Positions 52,286 through 60,429 of a stretch of 64,000 nt of DNA are shown here, piece after piece (the stretch's first letter is position 1; every line of letters starts with the position of its first letter). The notes beneath the pieces are model-generated. The model worked only from the letters and a program-made list of their open reading frames with translations. It was not told the DNA's origin and searched no databases. Origin of the DNA: Telluria aromaticivorans (GTDB taxonomy: Bacteria > Pseudomonadota > Gammaproteobacteria > Burkholderiales > Burkholderiaceae_D); the NCBI RefSeq assembly GCF_013003915.1, contig NZ_JABAIV010000001.1, forward strand, positions 620,001 to 684,000, written 5' to 3'. Made by a program: the position numbers and the translations under genes.

Positions 52286-53133
52286 CGTGCGTCGAAGCGC
52301 ACGAAAGTCTTGATGTACCGGGCCGCCAGCTCCGGGTACTCGTGCTGGGGAGCGTGGCCGGCGTCGCCCAGCACCAGCAGCTGAGCGCGCGGGAATGCGC
52401 CGATCATCGGGAACCAGTTCCCCGCAGCCGCGCTGATGTCGTGGTCGCCGCACAGCAGCAGGATCGGGACGCTGCTGCGCGCCAGCGCGCCGCGGCGGTC
52501 TTCTTCGTCGGTGCGGAAGCCTTCGACCGCCTTGAAGTAGCGCATGAACTCGGGCATGGTCGACGGGATCTTCTCGGTGACACCCGGGCGGGCATAGATG
52601 CGATCGTGCGATGCCCGCGCCGCCGCCACGCTGCGCGGCGAATCCGGGATAAAGAACAGCACCTCCTCGTCGGCGAGGTCGTTGACCGGTTTCAAGGCGC
52701 TGTCCAGGAAGGCTTGCTGCATGGGTATGTCGTTCTTGCCCGGCGGGTTCGCCCCCATGATGATCGCGTGCGTCAGGCGCTCCGGATGGTCGGTGACGAT
52801 CAGCTGCGCCACGATGCCGCCCCAGGACCAGCCGCCGATGGCGAAGCGGTCAAGGCCCACGGCGTCGGCAAAGCCGATCACCAGCTGGCCGAGCGCTTCC
52901 AGCTCGGTCGGCAGTTCGCCGCCCGAGTAGCCGACGCCGGGATAGTCGAAAGTGATGACGGTGTGCTCGGCCGCGAGCGCTTCCAGGAACAGCGGATCCC
53001 AGGTATCGAGCGTGCCGCGCAGGCGGTTAGTCAGCAGCAACGGGCTGCCGCTGCCGATCTTGCGGTAGGCGATGCTGTCACCCTTGACGGTGACGAAACT
53101 GGTGGCTGCCTGGTCTGCCTGGTAGATTGCCAT
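52282..53133 (-). CDS. Alpha/beta hydrolase
   Basis: This 283-residue protein has the alpha/beta-hydrolase fold: LLLTNRLRGTLDTWDPLFLE (in parts), FDYPGVGYSGG, nucleophile Ser in IGGWSWGG near residue 102, ILLLCGDHDI and a final His in GDAGHAPQHE. Substrate unknown. The start at 53133 follows AAAGGAA. A perfect 7-7 palindrome lies 70 bp upstream, probably an operator. Confidence 0.9.
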   Translation of the reverse strand: MAIYQADQAATSFVTVKGDSIAYRKIGSGSPLLLTNRLRGTLDTWDPLFLEALAAEHTVITFDYPGVGYSGGELPTELEALGQLVIGFADAVGLDRFAIGGWSWGGIVAQLIVTDHPERLTHAIIMGANPPGKNDIPMQQAFLDSALKPVNDLADEEVLFFIPDSPRSVAAARASHDRIYARPGVTEKIPSTMPEFMRYFKAVEGFRTDEEDRRGALARSSVPILLLCGDHDISAAAGNWFPMIGAFPRAQLLVLGDAGHAPQHEYPELAARYIKTFVRFDAR

Positions 53134-53202
53134 GATGGTTCCTTTCGATGAGTGGCTGCGGAGGGGCAGCACATGAGGACAGATTAGGTGTCCGGCCCAT
53201 AT

Positions 53203-53217
53203 CAATCAAATTGATTG
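53203..53217. promoter_or_regulatory. Palindromic operator candidate CAATCAA-A-TTGATTG
   Basis: Perfect 7-bp arms with a single-base spacer, 70 bp upstream of the alpha/beta hydrolase start, in an AT-rich patch. The type of regulator (TetR, LysR or other) cannot be told from the sequence. Confidence 0.5.
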
Positions 53218-53224
53218 TTGGAAT

Positions 53225-54859
53225 TCAGTGCATTAAGCGCATTGATAATGCAATCTCCGGTCCCGCATCGACGGCATAGCGGTTGCGCCCATCCTTCTTG
53301 GCCCGGTACAGCGCGGCATCGGCACGGCCGATCAGCTCGGCCGAACCATGGCTGCCATGCGGCGGCCGGAGGGCGATTCCGATGCTGCTCGTGACCGGGA
53401 AGCTCCGCCCACCATGGGTGAACGGCACCTCGATGCAGGCAAGGATGCGTTTCGCGGCTTCCTCCACCTCGGCGACGACCGAGATGCCATCGAACACGAC
53501 CATGAACTCGTCGCCGGCGAGCCTGGCCACGGTGTCGTGCGCGCGTACCGCGGTCTTCAGCCGCGCAGCGAATTCGACCAGCACGGCGTCGCCGGCCTGG
53601 TGTCCCATCGTGTCGTTGATCGACTTGAAGCGGTCGATGTCGAGGTAGGCAACCGCCACGACCTGGCCGGCGCGGCGGCTGCGCGCGATCGCACAGGCCA
53701 GCACGTCTTCGAGCATGCGGCGGTTGGCGATGCCGGTCAGGGCGTCGGTGAAGGCCAACCGGGCCAGCTTGGCCTCGGCAGCCTCACGTTGCCGGGACAG
53801 TGACAAGAAGGCCTGGCTTAGCGCCCCGACCTCGTCCAGCCGCCGTACGTCGAGCACTGCAATATCCGCCGCGCCGGCTTCGATGTCGCACACCCGGCAG
53901 TAGAGCTCATCCAGCGGACGCAGGATGCGCACGGCCGCCGCCAGGCCCACACTGCCGGCGGCGATGGCGACCAGCGCCGCCGCGACCAAGGCGCCGGTCT
54001 TCGCTGCGTGGACACCCGCGTAGGCGTCCTCTACCGGATGGACGGCAGCGACGGTCCACGGCAGCCCGCTCAGCCGCTTGAAGGCGAGCAGCGCCGGCTC
54101 GCCGCGCTCGCTCCTGCCTTCGCGCCATCCTTCGAAGCCGGCCGGCGCAGTCGCGGTGGGCGAGGCCACGCGAGGGTCGTGCAGTGCCCGCGTCATGAGG
54201 CGGCGCTTGTCCGGGTGGTGGACGATGGTGCCGCTGGCGTCGACGATGAAGAAATAGCCGCTTCTGCCGAGGGAAAGGGCAGCAAGCTGACCGCCGATGC
54301 GCGCATCGTCCGGCGCAATGCTGCCTGCCAGGGCATAGCGCACCTGCCCTGCGGCGTCCCGTACCGGCTCCATCACCAGCAGTGCCGCTTGCCGCGCCTC
54401 TGCTCCGAACGGCAGCGGCGCCAGCATTCCTTTGCGTTCGCGGAACAGCGCCCGCAGTTGATCCCGGACGCCGGCAGCGACAGTGCCGATCGACGATGAA
54501 CCGTCAAGCCTGGCCAGTACCTTGCCGGCGCCGTCGAGCAGCATCACATCGGCAAACTCCCCCTTCAGTTCCCCCCATTCCACGAGGCTTTTTCCCAAGA
54601 CGCTAGCGCGGTCCTGTTCCGCCGCGATACGCGCGGCGGCGGTGCGCAGGAGGGACTGCTTGGCAGCGAGCTGGGAATCAAGCGAGGCGGCAGCGGCCTT
54701 CAGCATGGCGAACTCCTGCCCGCCCACGCCGGCCTTCATGTGCGCCTCCAGGGGACGCAGCACGGCGAAGGCTACCAGCGCCGCCGATGCCAGTGCGAGC
54801 AGCACCACCAGCCGGGTGATCCGGAACAACAGGGTCGCGCTGGTGGCCGGGAATTCCAT
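53225..54859 (-). CDS. Diguanylate cyclase with periplasmic Cache-type sensor
   Basis: This 544-residue inner-membrane protein makes cyclic di-GMP. It has a membrane helix near 15-35, a periplasmic region to about 275 with Cache-like features (SGYFFIVDASGTIVHHPD), a second helix near 285-310, a HAMP-like stretch and a C-terminal GGDEF domain (DALTGIANRRML, YLDIDRFKSINDTMGHQAGD). The signature is AGDEF rather than GGDEF; this variant is often active. No EAL domain follows. Confidence 0.92.
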   Translation of the reverse strand: MEFPATSATLLFRITRLVVLLALASAALVAFAVLRPLEAHMKAGVGGQEFAMLKAAAASLDSQLAAKQSLLRTAAARIAAEQDRASVLGKSLVEWGELKGEFADVMLLDGAGKVLARLDGSSSIGTVAAGVRDQLRALFRERKGMLAPLPFGAEARQAALLVMEPVRDAAGQVRYALAGSIAPDDARIGGQLAALSLGRSGYFFIVDASGTIVHHPDKRRLMTRALHDPRVASPTATAPAGFEGWREGRSERGEPALLAFKRLSGLPWTVAAVHPVEDAYAGVHAAKTGALVAAALVAIAAGSVGLAAAVRILRPLDELYCRVCDIEAGAADIAVLDVRRLDEVGALSQAFLSLSRQREAAEAKLARLAFTDALTGIANRRMLEDVLACAIARSRRAGQVVAVAYLDIDRFKSINDTMGHQAGDAVLVEFAARLKTAVRAHDTVARLAGDEFMVVFDGISVVAEVEEAAKRILACIEVPFTHGGRSFPVTSSIGIALRPPHGSHGSAELIGRADAALYRAKKDGRNRYAVDAGPEIALSMRLMH

Positions 54860-54877
54860 GGCGCTTGCCCGAGCAGC

Positions 54878-55837
54878 TCAGGCCCTGACGAAGGCCAGCA
54901 TGTCGGCGTTGACCTTGTCCTTGTGGGTATCGGTCAGGCCGTGCGGCGCCCCCGGGTAGACGATCAGCTTCGCATGCGGAATCAGCTTGGCCGAGGCGCG
55001 GCCTGCCGCGTCGATCGGCACGATCTGGTCGTCGTCGCCGTGGATGATCAGGGTCGGGATGGTGAACTTCCTGAGGTCGTCGCGGAAATCCGTTTCCGAG
55101 AATGCCTTGATCGAGTCGTAGGTGTTCTTGTGTCCGCCCATCATGCCCTGCATCCACCAGGACTGGATCAGGCCCTGCGACACCTTGGCGCCGGGGCGGT
55201 TGAAGCCGAAGAACGGACCGCTCGGGATGTCCAGGTAGAGCTGGGAGCGGTTGGCGAGCTGGCCGGCGCGGATGCCGTCGAAGACGGACATGGGCAGGCC
55301 GCCGGGGTTGCTTTCGGTCTTGACCATCAGCGGCGGCACGGCCGAGATCAGCCCGGCCCTGGCCACCCGCCCCGTACCGTGGCGGCCGATGTAGCGCGCC
55401 ACTTCGCCGCCGCCGGTGGAAAAGCCGAACAGCACGGCGTTCTTCACGTCCAGGTGCGCGAGCAGCTGGGCCAGGTCGTCGGCGTAATGGTCCATGTCGT
55501 TGCCGTCCCATGGCTGGCTGGAGCGGCCGTGGCCGCGGCGGTCGTGGGCGATGCAGCGGTAGCCCTGGTCGGCGAAGAAGATCATCTGCGATTCCCAGCT
55601 GTCCGAACTGAGCGGCCAGCCGTGCGAGAACACGATCGGCTGGCCGGCGCCCCAGTCCTTGTAGTAGATCGACACGCCGTCTCTTGTCGTCATGCTTGCC
55701 GCCTCCCGCCTGGCGCTGCCGGGCACAGGCGCCGCGCATCCGCCGAGCGTCAGCGCCGGCAGGGTCATGGCAAGGGCGCCGCCGGCGATCAGCTGGCGTC
55801 GCATCGGGCTGGCAAGCATATCCGTTTCGTTCTGCAT
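54878..55837 (-). CDS. Alpha/beta hydrolase (chloroperoxidase-like), possible lipoprotein
   Basis: This 319-residue protein opens with [26 protein letters not shown]: a twin-arginine-like start and a lipobox with Cys near 34. The hydrolase part matches the non-haem chloroperoxidase/arylesterase group: [26 protein letters not shown], nucleophile Ser in [26 protein letters not shown] and HGLTDTHKD at the end. Export of such an enzyme is uncommon. The neighbours are a cyclase and an SDR on the same strand. Confidence 0.9.
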   Translation of the reverse strand: MQNETDMLASPMRRQLIAGGALAMTLPALTLGGCAAPVPGSARREAASMTTRDGVSIYYKDWGAGQPIVFSHGWPLSSDSWESQMIFFADQGYRCIAHDRRGHGRSSQPWDGNDMDHYADDLAQLLAHLDVKNAVLFGFSTGGGEVARYIGRHGTGRVARAGLISAVPPLMVKTESNPGGLPMSVFDGIRAGQLANRSQLYLDIPSGPFFGFNRPGAKVSQGLIQSWWMQGMMGGHKNTYDSIKAFSETDFRDDLRKFTIPTLIIHGDDDQIVPIDAAGRASAKLIPHAKLIVYPGAPHGLTDTHKDKVNADMLAFVRA

Positions 55838-55876
55838 GGTGTTCTCCCTGTCTATACGAATAGGTGATGGCGGTGG

Positions 55877-56581
55877 TCAGGCCGGCGCCTGCAGGTAGAC
55901 GCCATGCTCCGCCGACAGCTCACGCTTCACCTGGCGGGTCAGCGTATCGGCCAGCACTTCCTCGCGGCCGGCCTCGATCGCCACGATCGCCTGGCGGACC
56001 ACGTCTTCGGGCGACGCCTTCGGACCGTCGATCCCGGCAGTCATGTCGGTGTCCATGAATCCGACATGCAGGCCGAGCACCTGGGTAGCCTGCGAACGCA
56101 GGGCGTTGCGCACGCCGTTCGTCATCGACCAGGTGGCTGCCTTGGACATCGCATAGGTTTCACCGCCGGGAATGCTGATCCAGCTCAGGACCGACAGCAC
56201 GTTGACGATGACGCCCCCGCCGTTTGCCCGCAGCACCGGCGCGAAGGCTTCGCACATGGCCAGGGTGCCGAACAGGTTGGTGTCCAGTTCCTGGCGCAGG
56301 TTGGGAACGGCCTCCCCGCCGAACAGTGCGCCGCCCCTGACGATGCCGGCGTTATTGACGAGGATGGTGGTGTCCCCGCATTCCCGCGCAGCACGGCGCA
56401 CCTGTTCCGGCCGGGTGATGTCGAGTTCGACCGGAACCGCGCCCGGCAGGTCGACGCTGCCGGGATCCCGGGCGCAGGCATATACCTTGCGCGCCCCCGC
56501 CTCCGCCAGCAGCCGGGACCATGCCCGGCCGAGTCCGCGGTTTGCCCCAGTCACCAGTACTACCGCATCCTTGATCTTCAT
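55877..56581 (-). CDS. Short-chain dehydrogenase/reductase
   Basis: This 234-residue protein has the SDR nucleotide motif VLVTGANRGLGRAW near residue 8, NNAGIV near 74, Ser in NVLSVLSW and the catalytic YAMSK near residue 138. The start at 56581 has a GGGAGG site. Substrate unknown. It is codirectional with, and 39 bp upstream of, the chloroperoxidase-like gene, so both may form one operon. Confidence 0.92.
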   Translation of the reverse strand: MKIKDAVVLVTGANRGLGRAWSRLLAEAGARKVYACARDPGSVDLPGAVPVELDITRPEQVRRAARECGDTTILVNNAGIVRGGALFGGEAVPNLRQELDTNLFGTLAMCEAFAPVLRANGGGVIVNVLSVLSWISIPGGETYAMSKAATWSMTNGVRNALRSQATQVLGLHVGFMDTDMTAGIDGPKASPEDVVRQAIVAIEAGREEVLADTLTRQVKRELSAEHGVYLQAPA

Positions 56582-56797
56582 CGCAGCCTCCCTTCGATCG
56601 CATGACCGGAAACGGTTGCCGGCCTGAGTTCCGATACTAGGGTGCGCGCCGGGCGCCGGTAAGTGAATCCTTGTGAAGCCGAGTGATTCGGCTTGCAGGG
56701 ACCAACATCTCCTCACAGTTCTTCACATCCGGCAGCCGGGGCCCGGGGTAAGCTTTTCCTGGACACCTGACCGGCGTGGTCCATCACAGGAGAACCC

Positions 56798-57547
56798 ATG
56801 AAAGCGCACACGATCCACAGCATCGTCCTGGCTGCCGCAGCCGCCATCTCCACCACGGCGGCGGCCCACGAAGGCCAAAAGGGCGGCATCCTGACGCCCG
56901 CCGCCAAGGGGGTAAAGGCCGATTTCGATTTGTTCCACACCAAGATCACGACCGAAGGGAACGTGGCCGTGTTCCACGTCGCGGTGTCCGGCAAGGCCGG
57001 CAAGTCCTACCCCACCAAGGTCGGCAAGCTGGGCGGCAGCGCCGTGTTTTCCTACGTCTGGCCCACCACGATCGATCCCTATGTCGTCGGTTTCGAGCAG
57101 AAGAGCGGCATCCTCGCCTTCGCGGTCACGTCCCACCCGGACTTCGACGACACCCCGCTGTACGACGAAAACGGCGACGGCGACCGCGCCAACGACGGCA
57201 ACCTGTGGCACTCGCACTGGGTGGTCCTGACGAAGGACGATGCCTGTGGCAAGGATGCGCTCAAGGTCGTCGACATCCCGCCCGGGACCAAGCCGCGCCT
57301 GCCCAAGACCTGGCCCGGGCTGCCTATCCTGATCGACAGTCCGGCCTGGAGCCCGGTCTTCAAGGGACAGTCGCTGGAGGTGCGGGTGCCGTTCGACGAC
57401 ATCGGCGCCGTCGAGGGCGCGTCCTTCGACGGCGTGACCGCCGCGCTGCGTGTGAACGCCAGTGTCCACAATCCGCTGCTGTGCGTGGCGGACGTGTTCA
57501 AGGTCGCCTCCGGCAAGCTGACGCTGCCGGGGAAGGTCAACCAGTAA
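56798..57547 (+). CDS. Periplasmic protein of unknown function with Ca-like loop
   Basis: This 249-residue protein has a signal peptide (SIVLAAAAAISTTAAAHEG). It contains an EF-hand-like loop YDENGDGDRANDG near residue 125 and three Trp/His-rich strands (FSYVWPTTIDPY, NLWHSHWVVLTKDD). The start has a CAGGAGA site. The family is not recognised. It is followed 54 bp later by an isochorismatase-like gene. Confidence 0.7.
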   Translation: MKAHTIHSIVLAAAAAISTTAAAHEGQKGGILTPAAKGVKADFDLFHTKITTEGNVAVFHVAVSGKAGKSYPTKVGKLGGSAVFSYVWPTTIDPYVVGFEQKSGILAFAVTSHPDFDDTPLYDENGDGDRANDGNLWHSHWVVLTKDDACGKDALKVVDIPPGTKPRLPKTWPGLPILIDSPAWSPVFKGQSLEVRVPFDDIGAVEGASFDGVTAALRVNASVHNPLLCVADVFKVASGKLTLPGKVNQ

Positions 57548-57601
57548 CAACGTTTGCACCGCCGCCGGCGGCGCGACATCTCACCACCCGAAGGAGCCAT
57601 G

Positions 57602-58150
57602 ATGAGCAAGCAAGCCTTGATTGTGATCGACGTACAGAACGACTATTTCCCCGTTGGAAAATGGGAGCTGGCGGGAATGGACGCAGCGGCCGCCAACGTG
57701 GGCCGGCTGCTGCGGCATGCCCGCCAGAAGGATATGCCGGTGGTCCACATTCGACACGAGTTCGCCGGTGCGGATGCGCCGTTCTTCGCGCCCGGCTCGC
57801 CCGGCGCGGCGATCCACCCGTCCGCCGCGCCGTCCGAGGGCGAGCCAGTGGTCCTGAAACACCACATCAACTCCTTCCGCGACACACAGCTGCTGTCGCT
57901 GCTGGAGGGAGAACACGTGGAGGAGGTACTGATCTGCGGCGCCATGAGCCATATGTGCGTCGACGCCTGTACCCGCGCCGCCAACGACTTCGGCTTCAAG
58001 GTGACGGTGGCGCACGATGCCTGCGCTTCGCGCGACCTCGAGTTCAACGGGGTGAAGGTGCCGGCCGCGCACGCCCACGCGGCCTTCATGTCGGCGCTTG
58101 GCTTCGCCTATGCCGACATGCGTTCGACAGACGAGCTGGTGATGCACTGA
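57602..58150 (+). CDS. Isochorismatase-like cysteine hydrolase
   Basis: This 182-residue protein has Asp in IVIDVQNDYF, Lys in VLKHHINSF and Cys in AMSHMCVDACTRAA, the family triad. A second ATG three bases upstream (57599) is too close to the AAGGAG site, so 57602 is preferred. It shares only distant similarity with the paralogue at 48089. The substrate is unknown. Confidence 0.9.
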   Translation: MSKQALIVIDVQNDYFPVGKWELAGMDAAAANVGRLLRHARQKDMPVVHIRHEFAGADAPFFAPGSPGAAIHPSAAPSEGEPVVLKHHINSFRDTQLLSLLEGEHVEEVLICGAMSHMCVDACTRAANDFGFKVTVAHDACASRDLEFNGVKVPAAHAHAAFMSALGFAYADMRSTDELVMH

Positions 58151-58193
58151 CGGCGATGGGGACGGGCCGCCGCCAAGCCAAGGCGGCCCGCCC

Positions 58194-60378
58194 TCACAGG
58201 TCGTAGCGCAGGCTCAGGAGAATGGTCCGGGGCGGATTGTAGTACGCCGAGTCGATGCCGAGCGGTGCGATCCGCGTCCTCAGGGTCGGGTAGGCTTTGT
58301 CCAGCAGGTTGCGGGCGCGCAGCGAGAGGCTCCACTTGCGCGAGGGACTGCGGTAAACCATCGAGGCGTTCAGGTAGTTTTGGCTGGGAATCGCCAAGGC
58401 GCATTGTTCGACACTTCCGAAAAATGCCTGCGCATGTAACTGGCCGACAGGTCGAGGGCGAGCACCGCGCCGTTCGCCAGCGGCTGCTGATGGACCAGGC
58501 TGGTACCGGAGCTGAGCCGCGGTGCATTCGGCAGTTCGTTGCCGACGAAGTTGCCCGCACTCGCGCCGCTCGGGTTGACGAAGTCGTCGAACCGCGAGCG
58601 CAGGGCTTCGAGCGTCAACGTCCAGCGGGTGCGCTCGGCCAGCGCCAGGCCCAGCTCGAGGTCGGCGCCGTAGCTGCGCGCCTGCGCCGCATTGATCAAC
58701 ACAGAATCGTTGACCTGCACGCCGTTGATGCGGGTGCCGGTCAGTGCGGCGAGGTAGTCATCGTAGTCGTTGTTGAACAGCGCCAGGGCAAAACTCAGCC
58801 TGCCGTCGGCGTAGCGGCCCTTGAGCCCGCTTCGAGCGTCGCCGCCCGTTCCGGATTGCTCGGCTGCTGCGCCGACGCCTGCGATTCGGCGGCCCGGTTG
58901 AAGCCGCCGAATTTCTCTCCGCGCGCGTAGCTGGCGTACAGGTAGGTCGCCTGGGACCACTGGTGGTCGAGGGCGATGCGCGGAAGGACGCCGGAGCTTT
59001 CGGCCTCCAGGCCCGGGGCAAGATAGACGTTCGCCACCCGCGTCCCGGCACTGTTCGCGCGCCAGAATTCGTTGCTGCCGGTCTGGCGGGTCTTGTAGCC
59101 GCGCAATCCCAGCGTGACACCGCCGGCCGCGCCCAGCTTGTAGCGGCCCTGGGCGTAGGCGCCGAGTTCGCGCGTGCGCTGCGCGCTCTGGGCATCGCTG
59201 TAGACGGGTGCGGGTGCGCCCGGCGGCTGGACCGCCGTGAAGCGCCGGAAATCGAACTGGTCGCGCACCAGCATCAGGCCCGCGGTCCAGTCCAGCTTCC
59301 CGCCCCTGCCCTGCAGCTGCAGCTCCTGCGAGAATGCCTTCTGCGCGACGACCTGGCTGATCACCATCCGCGAGATCTCGAGTCCGCCGAAATCGGCGAT
59401 GGAAGGATCGTCCCGGTAGCGCCGGTAGCCCGTGATCGCGCGCAGCTCGAGCCCACTGCCGAGCTGCTTGACGATGCGCAGCGAGCCGCCGCCGCCGAGC
59501 CGTTCGAGGGCGCCCGGTCCTGCCGGCGTGAAATTCACCCGCGGCGCCGCGCGCGGATGGTTGAGGGGATAGTTCAGCGTATGGGTATCCGAGCGGTCGC
59601 CGACCCCGTCGACCGCCAGCACGACGTCGAGTCCGGGCGTTCCGGACCAGCGCAGTTTTGCCTGGAACTGGGCCACGTCGAGCTGGTTCACGCGCTCGCC
59701 GCGGGTGGCGTTGTAGCCGAAGCCGTCGTTCGTGCGGCGCGACAAGCCCAGGCTGGCCGACAGGCCGGGGCCGAGCGCGCCGTTGACGTAGCCGCGCATG
59801 TCGCGCGCGCCGCGGTTGCCTGCCGCCAGGGAGAACCAGGCCTGGCGCTCGGGGGTGGGCGCCCGGGTCACGAACTTGACGGCGCCGGCCGAGGAATTCT
59901 GGCCGTACAGGGTGCCCTGGGGACCGCGCAGCACCTCGATGCGCTCGATGTCCGGAAAATCCCACAGTGCGTTCGCGTAGCCGCGCAACAGCGGCACGTC
60001 GTCGAGGTAGATCCCGACCGCCTGGTTCATGGCCGGCAGCGAGCCGCCGACGCCCCGGATCGTCACCGCCTGCGGCATGTTCGAGAAACCGTTCGGCACG
60101 GACACGCCGGCGATGACTCCGACCAGTCCCTGCAGATCCACGATACCCTTGGCCTCCACTTCGCGCGCTTCGATTACCCCGACCGAGACCGGCGTGGTGC
60201 GGGCCAGGGTGGTGAAGAGCTCGGCGCTGATCACCACCTCCGGGATGGACTGGGCCAGGACGGCCGGCGCCGGCGCGGCGCAGGCCAGGAGCACGGCCGC
60301 GCCGACTTGTCGCCTGGTTCGGCAGTGGGCATTCTTGGTGACCATGGTATCCGAAAGCAGTTGGTCGGGAAGCAACAT
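58194..60378 (-). pseudogene. TonB-dependent receptor, two frameshifts
   Basis: The first 515 codons are a good TonB receptor: signal peptide, plug domain (TVGVIEAREVEAKGIVDLQGL-like, MNQAVGIYLDDVPLLRG, RIEVLRGPQGTLYGQNSSAG) and strands. Near 58830 the frame breaks at GAAGCGGGCTCAAGG: one G is missing, and the product continues in another frame as GLKGRYADGRLSF. Near 58400 it shifts again (NNAPW in one frame, ALAIPSQNYL in the other; a GC pair seems duplicated). The final strand ends LLSLRYDL rather than in an aromatic residue. Siderophore, vitamin or polymer ligand unknown. Confidence 0.85.
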
Positions 60379-60429
60379 GCTGGCCGACCGGCGCCGCGCC
60401 GGATGTGAAGACTTGTGAATGCCGGCGCT

